Notes: generated by a model not told the origin, from the letters alone. A stretch of 40,038 nt of DNA from Ectothiorhodospiraceae bacterium (GCA_007134055.1 SLLM01000248.1:1-40038), one strand, 5' to 3'; positions 24,431 through 33,751 are shown, counted from the stretch's first letter. Numbers and translations: made by a program.

Positions 24431-25441
24431 TCAGTTTCGGTTCATGTAGCGATCCACTACCACTGCCAGAACCAGCAACATGCCGGTGATGACCATCTGC
24501 ATGTAGGAGCTGACCCCGGAGAGATCCAGCCCGTTGCGGAGCATGATCAGGAAGATGGCGCCGAGAATCGCACCCCAGAGCACGCCCTGGCCGCCGCGCA
24601 GGGAGATACCCCCAAGCACCGCGGCGGCGATGGACTGCAATGCAAGCTGGCCACCGAGATTCGGCTCCCCCGATCCGACCCGGGCCGTGAGCAGTACCGC
24701 TGCAAGTCCGACGAGCAGGCCCGCCACGGTGTATGCGAGAAACAGCGTCCAGCGCACCGGAACACCGGCGATGTGGGCGGACTGGGGATTGCCGCCGACC
24801 GCATAGAGGTTCCGGCCGAAACGGTGCCAGTAGAGAACCACATACGCTACGGCGATGATGATGAGCGCGACCAGCCAGGGGGATGGCATTCCCAGCACAC
24901 TGCCGGTATACAGCGCCTGGCGGAACTCCAGGGGCAGATTGAAGATGGGCCCGCCGCCGGTGATGATCAGGGCAATACCGGACACCACGGAGGCCATGGC
25001 CAGCGTCACGATCAATGGGGAAACGCGGAAGATGGCGATGATCAGCCCGTTCGCGGCACCAACCAGGGCCCCCGTCAGCAGGCCAAGCGCCACGGCCAGG
25101 AGAATGCCGCCGGGGCCGGAGAAGGTAACCACCACCATGGCGGTGATGATGCTCGTCAGCGACACGTTGGAACCGACCGAGAGATCGAAACCACCGGAGA
25201 TCATCACGATCGCCTGGGCGATGACGATGATGGTGAAGTAGACCGCCTGGGTCGTGACCGTGCCGAAGTTCCTCTCCGTGAAGAAGAACTCGGTGGCAAA
25301 GGAAAAATACAGGAGCATGATCAGGAACAGCGGCAGCAGCGCCCCGGTCTTGCGGAACACAAGGATGCCGGCCTTCGTGACCCCCTGTATCGTGCGCGGC
25401 TCGCTGCTGCCAGCCGCGGAGGTACCAACCGTCGATTTCAT
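24431..25441 (-). CDS. sugar-type ABC transporter permease (RbsC-like)
   Basis: 336 aa; FDLSVGSNVSLTSIITAMVVV, GSGEPNLGGQLALQSIAAAVLGGISLRGGQGVLWGAILGA typical of the RbsC family. Confidence 0.93.
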   Translation of the reverse strand: MKSTVGTSAAGSSEPRTIQGVTKAGILVFRKTGALLPLFLIMLLYFSFATEFFFTERNFGTVTTQAVYFTIIVIAQAIVMISGGFDLSVGSNVSLTSIITAMVVVTFSGPGGILLAVALGLLTGALVGAANGLIIAIFRVSPLIVTLAMASVVSGIALIITGGGPIFNLPLEFRQALYTGSVLGMPSPWLVALIIIAVAYVVLYWHRFGRNLYAVGGNPQSAHIAGVPVRWTLFLAYTVAGLLVGLAAVLLTARVGSGEPNLGGQLALQSIAAAVLGGISLRGGQGVLWGAILGAIFLIMLRNGLDLSGVSSYMQMVITGMLLVLAVVVDRYMNRN

Positions 25442-26955
25442 GCCGTTTCTCTCTCGTCAATCTGGCCGAAGTAGGCGCTGACCAGGCGGTCTTCCGTGAC
25501 TTCATCAGCGTTGAAGGAAGCGATCACCCTGCCATCGTGCACCGCCAGAAGCCGGTGGCAGATCGTGAGCAGCTCCCTGGTGTCGGTGGAGATCACCAGA
25601 ACCGCCGCGCCATTCTCGGCAAGTTCGTGGATGACCTTGTAAATATCAGCCTTGGCACCGACGTCCACCCCCTGCGTGGGTTCCTCCAGGATGAACACAT
25701 CGGCCTTTGTCAGCATGCCGCGGGCGAATAGCACCTTCTGCTGATTGCCCCCGGATAGCTTGTCGATGACCTGGCCTGCCGACCGGGTCTTGATGCCCAG
25801 CCTCTCGATGAAGCCGCGCACGGACGAGCGCTCTTCGCCGCGGCGCAGGAACCCGAAGTTCGACAGCTGCGGCAACGCGGAAACGGAGGTGTTCTCCAGT
25901 ACCGGCCGCACATCGAAGATCCCTTCTCCCATCCGGTCTCCGGGCAGGTAGAACACACCGGAACGCGACAGTTTCCCCGGGCTCAACTGTCCGCGGCGGT
26001 ACGTACGCCCAAGGATTTCCACGGTACCGGCCCGCAGGGGGGTGACACCGAACAGCAGCCGCCCGACCTCCTCGATGCCGGAGCCGGCCAGGCCGCCGAT
26101 ACCCACCACTTCACCGGAGTGGACCTCGATACCCAGGTCGTGCAGACCGTCGTCGCTGCTGACGCCGCTGGTTCGCAGGTACACGGGCGCGCCGGCCTTG
26201 AGCGGGGGCGGCAGGGCCTCGGCAGTGATCTTGCGACCGGTCATCGAACTGATGATGGCATCCCGCGTCACGTCGGCGGAGTCGACCGTCTCCACCCAGG
26301 CACCATCACGCATCACGGTGATGCGATCGGTGATCTGCGCCAGTTCCTCCAGGCGGTGGGTGATCCAGACGATGCCGCTGCCTTCGTCCCGCAGCTTGCG
26401 GGTAATGGAGAACAGGAGTTCCGTCTCGGCGTCGTTCAGCGCTGCGGTGGGCTCGTCCATGATCAGCAGCTTCGGCGCGTAGAGCACTGCCTTGGCAACC
26501 TCCACCAGGAAGCGCTGGGACGTGCTCAGGTGAATGATCCTGTCCTGGCCGCCGATGTGGGCGAAACCGAGCTCCTGGAGCGTGGCATCGACCCGCTTGC
26601 GCATTGCCCCGCGGTTGAGGAACCCGAGACCGCCGGAAAGCTCGCGCCCCACGTACAGGTTCTCGGTGACGGTCAGGAACGGGATGAGGCTCAGATGCTG
26701 GAAAACGACCCGGATACCGGCGTTGTAGGCTTCCCTGGGTGAACGCGGCGCAAAGGGCTCACCCAGGTATTCGATGGAGCCTGCGTCCGGCGGCGTCGCA
26801 CCGCAGATCACGCTGACCAGGGTGGACTTGCCGGCACCGTTCTCGCCGACCAGCCCGTGGACCTCGCCCGGATTCACGCTGAGCTCGCCATTGGCCAGCG
26901 CCACCACGCCCGGGAAGCTTTTCTGTATGCCGGATGCCTTGAGGATCGGCGTCAT
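25438..26955 (-). CDS. sugar-type ABC transporter ATP-binding protein (double-ATPase, RbsA-like)
   Basis: GLVGENGAGKSTLVSVICGA, LSTSQRFLVEVAKAVLYAPKLLIMDEPTAAL, second half LSGGNQQKVLFARGML...EEPTQGVDVGAK. Confidence 0.95.
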   Translation of the reverse strand: MTPILKASGIQKSFPGVVALANGELSVNPGEVHGLVGENGAGKSTLVSVICGATPPDAGSIEYLGEPFAPRSPREAYNAGIRVVFQHLSLIPFLTVTENLYVGRELSGGLGFLNRGAMRKRVDATLQELGFAHIGGQDRIIHLSTSQRFLVEVAKAVLYAPKLLIMDEPTAALNDAETELLFSITRKLRDEGSGIVWITHRLEELAQITDRITVMRDGAWVETVDSADVTRDAIISSMTGRKITAEALPPPLKAGAPVYLRTSGVSSDDGLHDLGIEVHSGEVVGIGGLAGSGIEEVGRLLFGVTPLRAGTVEILGRTYRRGQLSPGKLSRSGVFYLPGDRMGEGIFDVRPVLENTSVSALPQLSNFGFLRRGEERSSVRGFIERLGIKTRSAGQVIDKLSGGNQQKVLFARGMLTKADVFILEEPTQGVDVGAKADIYKVIHELAENGAAVLVISTDTRELLTICHRLLAVHDGRVIASFNADEVTEDRLVSAYFGQIDERETA

Positions 26956-27005
26956 GTGTCAGTGACTCCGTGGTCGGCGGGGAAACTGCTGCGATTCGGT
27001 GTCCG

Positions 27006-27021
27006 GGGGCATCATTGCCCC
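27006..27021 (-). repeat. short hairpin in binding-protein/ATPase intergenic region
   Basis: GGGGCA-TCAT-TGCCCC. Confidence 0.5.
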
Positions 27022-27032
27022 TCGTCTGTCCC

Positions 27033-27074
27033 GTCCCCGGGTTGCCCGGCCATGGGCCCGGCAACCCCGGGGAC
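27033..27074 (-). repeat. long intercistronic hairpin after binding-protein gene
   Basis: GTCCCCGGGTTGCCCGGC...GCCCGGCAACCCCGGGGAC, near-perfect ~18-bp arms. Confidence 0.75.
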
Positions 27075-27081
27075 ACACGGA

Positions 27082-28200
27082 TCAGTCGGCGCTCACGCTG
27101 GTGACGGGACGCCAGTCCTCCGGACCCATCATGTCCTCGTAGGTATACTCGGCGATATTGTCCGGGGTGAGGGCGATGATCTCCGGTCCCGAGCGGAACG
27201 GGAAGTCCTCTCCGGGGGTTTCACCGTTGAGGATGCGCACCAGCATGTCCACGGCCATGCGGCCCTGCAGGGCGGTAAAGTCCGACGGCGATGCGGCCAC
27301 CTCGCCCCGGGAGATCTTCTCGTAGAGCGGCGGCGTCAGGTAGGTCGAAACCACCTTCGGCTTGTCGTCCATGCCCGCCATGATGCTGGGAGCAGCATCC
27401 GCGGCAACCGCATTGCCAACCAGGTAATCCAGGTTGGGGAACTGGTTGAGCACGTTCTCGATCAGCGACTGCTGTTCGCTGCGGTTGGCGTCGCCCCAGC
27501 GTTCGGCGACGATCTCGACCCGGTCCTCGGCGCCGTGGTCACGCAGTGCCTGCTTGAAGCCCTCCAGGGTATCCGGCGCCCAGCCCGAGCCGGAGGGGCC
27601 CGGCAGGAAGGCAACGGTGATATCCCCGTCGGAATCGCCGGCCACGAACTCGCCCGACGTGTAACCCATGACGTAGAAGGAGACCATGGCCTTGGCGGTA
27701 ATCGCCGGAGCCTGGATGTCGTTGATCACCTGGACCACGGGAATGTCCTGGGTGACCATGTCCACCAGGCCGTCCTGGGCACTGTAGCTGATGGAGGCCA
27801 GGATCAGGCCTTCCACGCCGCGATTCACCAGATTCTCCACCTGCCGGATCTGGCCGGTGATGTCGTCATAGCCCTCGGCGGCAACGAGTTCCACCTCGAT
27901 GCCGAGCTCCCGGGCCTGGTCGATCACGCCGTAGTTGACCGCCAGCCAGTAAGGATCCCGGAGATGGGGGAAGGAGACACCGATGCGGTAGGGGCGATCA
28001 GCCGTCGGCGACTCCCACTGTTCGATTTCCGGGCCAGTCAGGCTCGGCGCCGGATGCCCGGCCTCCTTGTCGCCAGCGTCGTAGGTACCATAGTAGCTTT
28101 CAACCTGCCAGCCGAAGGCCGGCGCTGCCAGCAGCGCTGCGGCCAGGCCAGCCACGGCGACGCCAGTTGTACGGGTTCTTGTGAATGCTCTCTCGTTCAT
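27082..28200 (-). CDS. periplasmic substrate-binding protein (TorT / Peripla_BP_4-like)
   Basis: Signal peptide ...AALLAAPAFGWQ; PYRIGVSFPHLRDPYWLAVNYGVIDQARELGIEVELVAAEGYDDITGQIRQVENLVNRGVEGLILA resembles TorT. Confidence 0.87.
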   Translation of the reverse strand: MNERAFTRTRTTGVAVAGLAAALLAAPAFGWQVESYYGTYDAGDKEAGHPAPSLTGPEIEQWESPTADRPYRIGVSFPHLRDPYWLAVNYGVIDQARELGIEVELVAAEGYDDITGQIRQVENLVNRGVEGLILASISYSAQDGLVDMVTQDIPVVQVINDIQAPAITAKAMVSFYVMGYTSGEFVAGDSDGDITVAFLPGPSGSGWAPDTLEGFKQALRDHGAEDRVEIVAERWGDANRSEQQSLIENVLNQFPNLDYLVGNAVAADAAPSIMAGMDDKPKVVSTYLTPPLYEKISRGEVAASPSDFTALQGRMAVDMLVRILNGETPGEDFPFRSGPEIIALTPDNIAEYTYEDMMGPEDWRPVTSVSAD

Positions 28201-28224
28201 AGTCTTGCCCTTTGCTTGTAGTAA

Positions 28225-28473
28225 TCATTCGGATAGCAGAACTGCGATACCCTCTCCGGGTTGAACCTCCCCTTCGTTCTCGATCAGAAACTTCTTCACC
28301 TTTCCGGACGCGTCCGCCTTCACTTCGTGGTACGACTTCATCAGCTCGATGAGCCCGAGGGTGTCACCGGCGGACACCTTGTCGCCCTCCTTGACGTACT
28401 CGTCGGCCTCGGGGCTGGGCCGGCGGTAGAAGACCCCCGGCAGTTGCGCTTCAACCGTATGTTCAGATGCCAT
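28225..28473 (-). CDS. accB: short biotin carboxyl carrier protein
   Basis: 82 aa biotinyl domain; biotin-lysine region LGLIELMKSYHEVKADASGKVKKFLIENEGEVQPGEGI. Confidence 0.87.
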   Translation of the reverse strand: MASEHTVEAQLPGVFYRRPSPEADEYVKEGDKVSAGDTLGLIELMKSYHEVKADASGKVKKFLIENEGEVQPGEGIAVLLSE

Positions 28474-28525
28474 CTAACATTCCTCCCGAGTGGTTATTCA
28501 CAGGATTCCGGTTCGCAGGACGCCG

Positions 28526-29506
28526 CTACGCCGATTCCAGGGACTCGCCGGAGCAGATCCTCGTCATCTCCACCGCCTGCTTCTGGGCCTCGTCGACGGA
28601 GATCTCCGTGAGTCTGAGCACTTCGCCGGGTCGTGCCTGTCCGAGCTTCCAGAAGCCGACCGTGGGAACGGTGTACGGGTTGATGAACCCCCCCATGCTG
28701 GGGCCATCCTTGACCAGGATGATTGGCGTCTCGCCGGCCAGGTTGACGGCGCCGTTCGGATACCCCTGGTCAATGATGTTGGAGGGTATGGATCCGTGTT
28801 CCGGGCGCTTGTTGATGGCCTTGTCGGCGAAGGTGATCCGGTCGCCGGGGCCGTCGAGCCGATAGCCGGTACGATCCGACTTCGGCGACAGCTTCCAGTC
28901 CGTCTCCAGGAACAGCTTGCGGCCCGCCTCGTCCAGCCAGTCGTCGTTGGGGCCGGCGGTCACCTCCACCAGCCAGCGCTTGTCGGTGACGATGGTGGGC
29001 CGCGCTGCGTCTTTCACCCGCAGGCCCGGCGTCCCCTGCGCATCGCCGAGGGGGACCTGCTGGCCTTCCTTCAGGGCACCACCCTCGAAGCCGCCTACCC
29101 CCGCCTTGTGAAAGGTGGAGCGGCTGCCGAGCCAGGGTTCGGTACGGATGCCGCCGGCAATGGCGATGTAGCCCCGAGCGCCGGTCCGTGCATAGGAGAG
29201 GGTCAGGGTCTGACCCTTTTTCACTGCCACGCTGGTCCACAGCTCGATGGGCTCGCCGTCCAGCCTGGGCTGCATGTCGCCGCCGGTCACGGCGACCACG
29301 GTATCGCGGTGGAAGCGCAGCTCCGGGCCGACGAACTGGCACTCCAGGGCGGCCTCGCCGGGTTCATTCCCCACCAGTACGTTCGCCAGCCGGAAGGACC
29401 AGCTATCCATGGGGCCTGACGGTGGAAAGCCCTGATTCCAGTACCCGATCCGGCCGGGATAATCCTGTACTGCCGTTTCCAGTCCTGCCTTGATCACTTC
29501 AAACAT
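28526..29506 (-). CDS. pxpC: 5-oxoprolinase subunit C / biotin-dependent carboxyltransferase family (PxpC)
   Basis: MFEVIKAGLETAVQDYPGRIGYWNQGFPPSGPMDSWSFRLANVLVGNEPGEAALE; alternative start 29521 overlaps pxpB stop. Confidence 0.92.
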   Translation of the reverse strand: MFEVIKAGLETAVQDYPGRIGYWNQGFPPSGPMDSWSFRLANVLVGNEPGEAALECQFVGPELRFHRDTVVAVTGGDMQPRLDGEPIELWTSVAVKKGQTLTLSYARTGARGYIAIAGGIRTEPWLGSRSTFHKAGVGGFEGGALKEGQQVPLGDAQGTPGLRVKDAARPTIVTDKRWLVEVTAGPNDDWLDEAGRKLFLETDWKLSPKSDRTGYRLDGPGDRITFADKAINKRPEHGSIPSNIIDQGYPNGAVNLAGETPIILVKDGPSMGGFINPYTVPTVGFWKLGQARPGEVLRLTEISVDEAQKQAVEMTRICSGESLESA

Positions 29507-29520
29507 TGCCTCGCCCCCCA

Positions 29521-30390
29521 TCAGAACCGCTGCGTTTCGTCGATGCCGGCTACCCAGTCCTTGTACTGGGCCACCGAGAACTTCTGGTACTCGACGAGGT
29601 TGTACTGGTAGGTTCCATCGGCCACCTTGGCCTCGATGTACTCGAACTCCTCCACCGAGCAGGGCACGAAACGGATCCGGTCACCCGGGCGGAACATGCA
29701 GATGCTGTCCTCGAACACCGGGAAACGGCGCTCGGTATCCCAGATCGGTACCGGCGTGCGGCCGAATACCTGATAGCCGCCGGGCAGGTGCTCCGGATAG
29801 ATGGCCGTGGACATGCCGCCCATGCCCACGGTGCCCTTGGGCGTCCAGGTGCGCGGCGGGTTGTACTTGGGCGCCACCAGGCGGCAGCGGGGATCGAGCG
29901 GCATGGTGAAGGGCAGCCCCGGCCAGAATCCCAGCGATGCCACCCAGTACTCGGTGCCCGAATGCACCCGCACCAGCTGGTTGACATCCTCGAGCCCGTT
30001 CAGCTCGGCGATGTACTCCGGGTCCGGGGTCTTCTTGGCGATCTTGGCGATGTAGTCGTCCACGCATTCCTTGGTCCACGGATCCAGATAGACCGTGGGA
30101 AAGGAGAACAGCCGGCTGGGCATTTCGATGTCGTCGGTGGGCGGCAGACTTTCGATGAGACGCCCCATCTCCTTTTTCAGGTCGGCGAAAGAGATCTGCT
30201 CCGGGTCGTAGTGAATCAGCGTGGAGGCGAAACAGGGAGCGGTTTCCAGTACGCCCTTGGTCTTTTCCTCGGCGATGACGCCCGCCAGGTCCTGTCCGCG
30301 GAAATTGAGCTCGAGGTTCATCTCGTCCCCGAACTCGATGAGCATGTATCGATCCCCGCCGGGCAGGAATCGCGGCTGGTCATAGATCAT
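29521..30390 (-). CDS. pxpB: 5-oxoprolinase subunit B family protein (PxpB; allophanate hydrolase subunit 1-like)
   Basis: GGDRYMLIEFGDEMNLELN; VASLGFWPGLPFTMPLDPRCRLVAPKYNPPRTWTPKGTVGMGGMSTAIYPEHLPGGYQVFGRTPVPIWD. Confidence 0.92.
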   Translation of the reverse strand: MIYDQPRFLPGGDRYMLIEFGDEMNLELNFRGQDLAGVIAEEKTKGVLETAPCFASTLIHYDPEQISFADLKKEMGRLIESLPPTDDIEMPSRLFSFPTVYLDPWTKECVDDYIAKIAKKTPDPEYIAELNGLEDVNQLVRVHSGTEYWVASLGFWPGLPFTMPLDPRCRLVAPKYNPPRTWTPKGTVGMGGMSTAIYPEHLPGGYQVFGRTPVPIWDTERRFPVFEDSICMFRPGDRIRFVPCSVEEFEYIEAKVADGTYQYNLVEYQKFSVAQYKDWVAGIDETQRF

Positions 30391-30416
30391 ACGGCCTCCT
30401 CATGGCGCATTGTTGG

Positions 30417-31793
30417 TTACTCCGCCCGCAACAGCTCGGCTTCGTGGTCCGGAATGAAGGATGTCAGGGTCTCGCCGCTGCGAAACGCCCGGTGGGAAAG
30501 CACGTTGAGCAGGAACGGCACATTGGTCCGGATTCCCTCGATCCGGGCGCCGCGCAACGCGGCCACGGCCTTCTCGATCGCCTCCTGCCGATCTGCTCCG
30601 GCAACGATGAGCTTGGCGATCAGGGGGTCGTAGTAGGGCGGGATGACGCTGCCCTGTTCGTACCCGGCGTCCAGGCGGATGGAGGAATCCGCGAGTGGCA
30701 GGTCAAAGGTCGTCAGGGTGCCCGGCTGCGGCATGAAGTTGTTGAACGGGTCCTCCGCGTAGAGGCGCAACTCGATGGCATGGCCGTCACAGCGAAGGTC
30801 CTGCTGCACCAGCCCGGGAGGCTCTCCCGCCGCCACCCGGATCTGGTGCGCGACGAGATCCTCCCCGGTCACCATCTCGGTGACCGGATGCTCCACCTGG
30901 ATACGGGTATTCATCTCCAGGAAATAGAACTCTCCCGTCTCGTCGTCGAGGATGAACTCCACGGTTCCGGCACCGATGTAATCCTGCGACTCGGCCAGCG
31001 CCACCGCAGCCTGTGTCATGCGCTGGCGTACCGATTCCGTCACCGCCGGCGAGGGAGCCTCCTCGATGATCTTCTGGTAGCGCCGCTGGATGGAGCATTC
31101 GCGTTCGAACAGATGCACCGCCCGGCCGCCACCGAGCCCCAGCACCTGCACCTCGACGTGGCGCGCCCGGGGGATGAACTTCTCCAGGAACACGGTATCG
31201 TCACCGAAGTTCGACCGGGCCAGCCCCTGGGTCGACTGGACGGCCGCCTGCAGCTCGCTGCCGCGGTCCACCCGTTTCATGCCGATGCCGCCGCCACCGG
31301 CGGACGCCTTGACCAGCACCGGGAAGCCGACTCCCTGTGCCCAGTCGGCCAGTCCGTCGAGGGCGGCGTCGCCGGTCAGCCGGTCGCTTCCCGGGAGGAT
31401 CGGCACCCCCGCATCCCGCGCGATACTGCGGGCACGGGCCTTGTCGCCCATCTCCCGGATGCTCGCCGGCGCCGGGCCGATCCAGATCATGCCGGAGTCG
31501 ATGACCGCCTCGGCGAAGCCGGCGTTCTCCGCCATGAAGCCGTACCCCGGATGCACCGCGTCGGCGCTGGTCTCCCGGGCGGCCTCGAGGATGCGCTCGA
31601 CATTCAGATAGCTGTGCTGCGCCCGGGCCGGGCCCACCAGTCGGTGCTCGTCACAGCTGCGCACGTGCAGGGCCTGCTGATCCGCTTCCGAACACACGGC
31701 GATGGACGTAATGCCCAGTGCCCTGCAACTGCGCGCGATGCGGCAGGCGATCTCGCCCCGGTTCGCGATCAGGATCCGGTTGATCCCACCCAT
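30417..31793 (-). CDS. accC: biotin carboxylase (acetyl-CoA carboxylase AccC family)
   Basis: INRILIANRGEIACRIARSCRALGI; KASAGGGGIGMKRV; ERECSIQRRYQKIIEEAPSP; FLEMNTRIQVEHPVTEM. Confidence 0.95.
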   Translation of the reverse strand: MGGINRILIANRGEIACRIARSCRALGITSIAVCSEADQQALHVRSCDEHRLVGPARAQHSYLNVERILEAARETSADAVHPGYGFMAENAGFAEAVIDSGMIWIGPAPASIREMGDKARARSIARDAGVPILPGSDRLTGDAALDGLADWAQGVGFPVLVKASAGGGGIGMKRVDRGSELQAAVQSTQGLARSNFGDDTVFLEKFIPRARHVEVQVLGLGGGRAVHLFERECSIQRRYQKIIEEAPSPAVTESVRQRMTQAAVALAESQDYIGAGTVEFILDDETGEFYFLEMNTRIQVEHPVTEMVTGEDLVAHQIRVAAGEPPGLVQQDLRCDGHAIELRLYAEDPFNNFMPQPGTLTTFDLPLADSSIRLDAGYEQGSVIPPYYDPLIAKLIVAGADRQEAIEKAVAALRGARIEGIRTNVPFLLNVLSHRAFRSGETLTSFIPDHEAELLRAE

Positions 31794-31814
31794 GAAAGCC
31801 TTCCTCGCCGTCGG

Positions 31815-32540
31815 TTACTGGATGTAGGAGCGCAGCGCGCCCTGCACGGCACGCGCCACGTCCAGTGCGTTGGGCGTATCCGAGTGAATGCAGACGGTGT
31901 CCGCCCGGACCGGCAGGGTCCTGCCCCCGGTGGATTCCGTCTCGCCGTTCTCGATTGCGCGCAGGGCGCGTTCGGCGGCACGCTCCGGATCCACCGCCGC
32001 GTGCTCCCGGGTGATGATCAGGCGACCGTCATCGTCGTATTCGAGATCGGCGAAATACTCGGCAAGAAAGCTGTGTCCGCGCCTGGTATAGACGGATTCG
32101 TGCATGGTGCCCGCCAGTCCCATCAGCGGCACCCCGAATACATCCGCGGCATCGCATACGGCATTGGCCACCTCCTCGTCCCGCGACGCCATGCCGTACA
32201 GCGCCCCGTGGGGCTTGATGTGGTTGAGCTCCATGCCCTCGGCGGCCAGGAATCCCTTCAGGGCTCCCACCTGGTAGATCAGGATATTGGCAAGCTCTTC
32301 CCGGGGAATCTTCATCTCCCGGCGGCCGAATCCCTGGAGATCCGGCAGCGAAGGATGGGCGCCGACACGCACGCCGTGCTGCTTCGCGAGCACCACCGTC
32401 TTGTGCATGTGATTGGGGTCGGACCCATGGAAGCCACAGGCCACGTTGGCAGCGGAAATGAAGGGCATCATCCCCTCGTCGTTGCCCATGGTGTAGAGGG
32501 AGAAACTCTCCCCCATGTCGCAGTTGATCATCGTTTTCAT
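31815..32540 (-). CDS. pxpA: LamB/YcsF family protein (5-oxoprolinase subunit A, PxpA)
   Basis: Start MKTMINCDMGESFSLYTMGNDEGMMPFISAANVACGFHGSDPNHMHKTVVLAKQHGVRVGAHPSLPDLQGFGRREM. Confidence 0.95.
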   Translation of the reverse strand: MKTMINCDMGESFSLYTMGNDEGMMPFISAANVACGFHGSDPNHMHKTVVLAKQHGVRVGAHPSLPDLQGFGRREMKIPREELANILIYQVGALKGFLAAEGMELNHIKPHGALYGMASRDEEVANAVCDAADVFGVPLMGLAGTMHESVYTRRGHSFLAEYFADLEYDDDGRLIITREHAAVDPERAAERALRAIENGETESTGGRTLPVRADTVCIHSDTPNALDVARAVQGALRSYIQ

Positions 32541-32787
32541 CGCTCCTTTTCCTCCCCGCTCCGACGAGCGACGGTGGCGTCTACAATGCAAGTGTCCGGC
32601 CAGCGGCCGTCGCAGGCCGCCGGTACCCGGGTGGTACACCCGGCCTGTGGTGACGTGCAATTTTTTTAAACGGTGGTCTACCCCGGAAAGCTTGTCAAGT
32701 ATCCGCTGACAAGGACCACATGCCCGTCACCCACGGTACCCGGTCACATTCCGGCGATGCACTGATTCAGGGAGTGAAATCATACAA

Positions 32788-32806
32788 TTGCACAAACTTC
32801 GTGCAA
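32788..32806. promoter_or_regulatory. near-palindromic candidate operator between pxpA and XRE-cupin regulator
   Basis: TTGCAC-AAACTTC-GTGCAA, dyad symmetric over 19 bp, in the divergent intergenic region. Confidence 0.45.
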
Positions 32807-33057
32807 CTGTGAACGGTCTGACCGGACTACCTGCGACGCCCGGATCCCGGCGTTCCCGACATCCGTACCGCGGTTCCCGAATGAATGTCCTGCTGGACAG
32901 ACCGCCGGTTTTGCGTTTAATTCATTCAGACACGAGAGCCATTGATTCGATCGGCAGCCACGGGTCCAGCCACCCGCGCAATGCTGCCCCGATCTGGCCG
33001 CACCCTCCGGGTGACGGTACAGTCAGGCCCCTGAACGGAGTAGCTGGAGGTCGTCAG

Positions 33058-33675
33058 GTGACGAGCGTACGAGTCCATGCAGACACACCCGGGGAAGACA
33101 CGGACTTCGCAGCCGGGCAGACCACCCCTCTGGGCATTGATGTCGGCGCGCGGTTGCGCATGGCCCGGGAAGCCAGGGGGTTGTCGCAGCGCGAGCTGGC
33201 ACGCCGGACCGGGGTGACAAACGGAACCATATCCCTGATCGAACAGAACAAGAACAGCCCCTCGGTCGCGTCGCTGAAGAAGGTGCTGGACGGCATCCCC
33301 ATGTCCCTGGCCGAATTCTTTGCCCTGGACACATCCTCCACCGGCCAGGTGTTCTTCCGCCAGGACGAGCTGGTGGAGATCAGCGACGGTCTCCTCGAAT
33401 TCAAGCAGATCGGCAATACCGCCGGCGCCCGGCTGCAGATGATGCTGGAGCGCTACCGCCCCGGCGCCGACACCGGCCGCTCCATGTACCGGCATGAAGG
33501 GGAGGAGGCCGGCTTCATCGTCTCCGGCAAGGTCGAGATCACGGTGGGCGCCGAACGGCGCGTGCTCGGGCCCGGCGAGGCCTACTACTTCGATAGCCGC
33601 ACGCCCCACCGCTTCCGCAATACCGGCAAGGAGGACTGCGTCCTCATCAGCGCCTGTACCCCGCCTTCGTTTTGA
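33058..33675 (+). CDS. XRE-family regulator with C-terminal cupin domain (PuuR-like)
   Basis: GTG start after GGAGG; VGARLRMAREARGLSQRELARRTGVTNGTISLIEQNKNSPSVASLKKVLDGIPMSLAEFF; cupin YRHEGEEAGFIVSGKVEITVGAERRVLGPGEAYYFDSRTPHRFRN. Confidence 0.92.
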   Translation: MTSVRVHADTPGEDTDFAAGQTTPLGIDVGARLRMAREARGLSQRELARRTGVTNGTISLIEQNKNSPSVASLKKVLDGIPMSLAEFFALDTSSTGQVFFRQDELVEISDGLLEFKQIGNTAGARLQMMLERYRPGADTGRSMYRHEGEEAGFIVSGKVEITVGAERRVLGPGEAYYFDSRTPHRFRNTGKEDCVLISACTPPSF

Positions 33676-33716
33676 CTCGCCCAACGAGCAGGCCGGACGG
33701 TCATGTACGCCGCCTC

Positions 33717-33751
33717 TTGGTTAAAATAATAAACGATGATAAGTTTTCCAA
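33717..33751. promoter_or_regulatory. AT-rich imperfect inverted repeat upstream of gabT-like gene
   Basis: TTGGTTAAAATAATAAACGATGATAAGTTTTCCAA between the regulator stop and the aminotransferase start. Confidence 0.35.

Noticed and set aside
24086-25474. 462-aa plus-strand ORF
   Set aside because: Overlaps xdhC-like 3' end and is antisense to the ABC permease; Asp/His/Gln-rich shadow translation.
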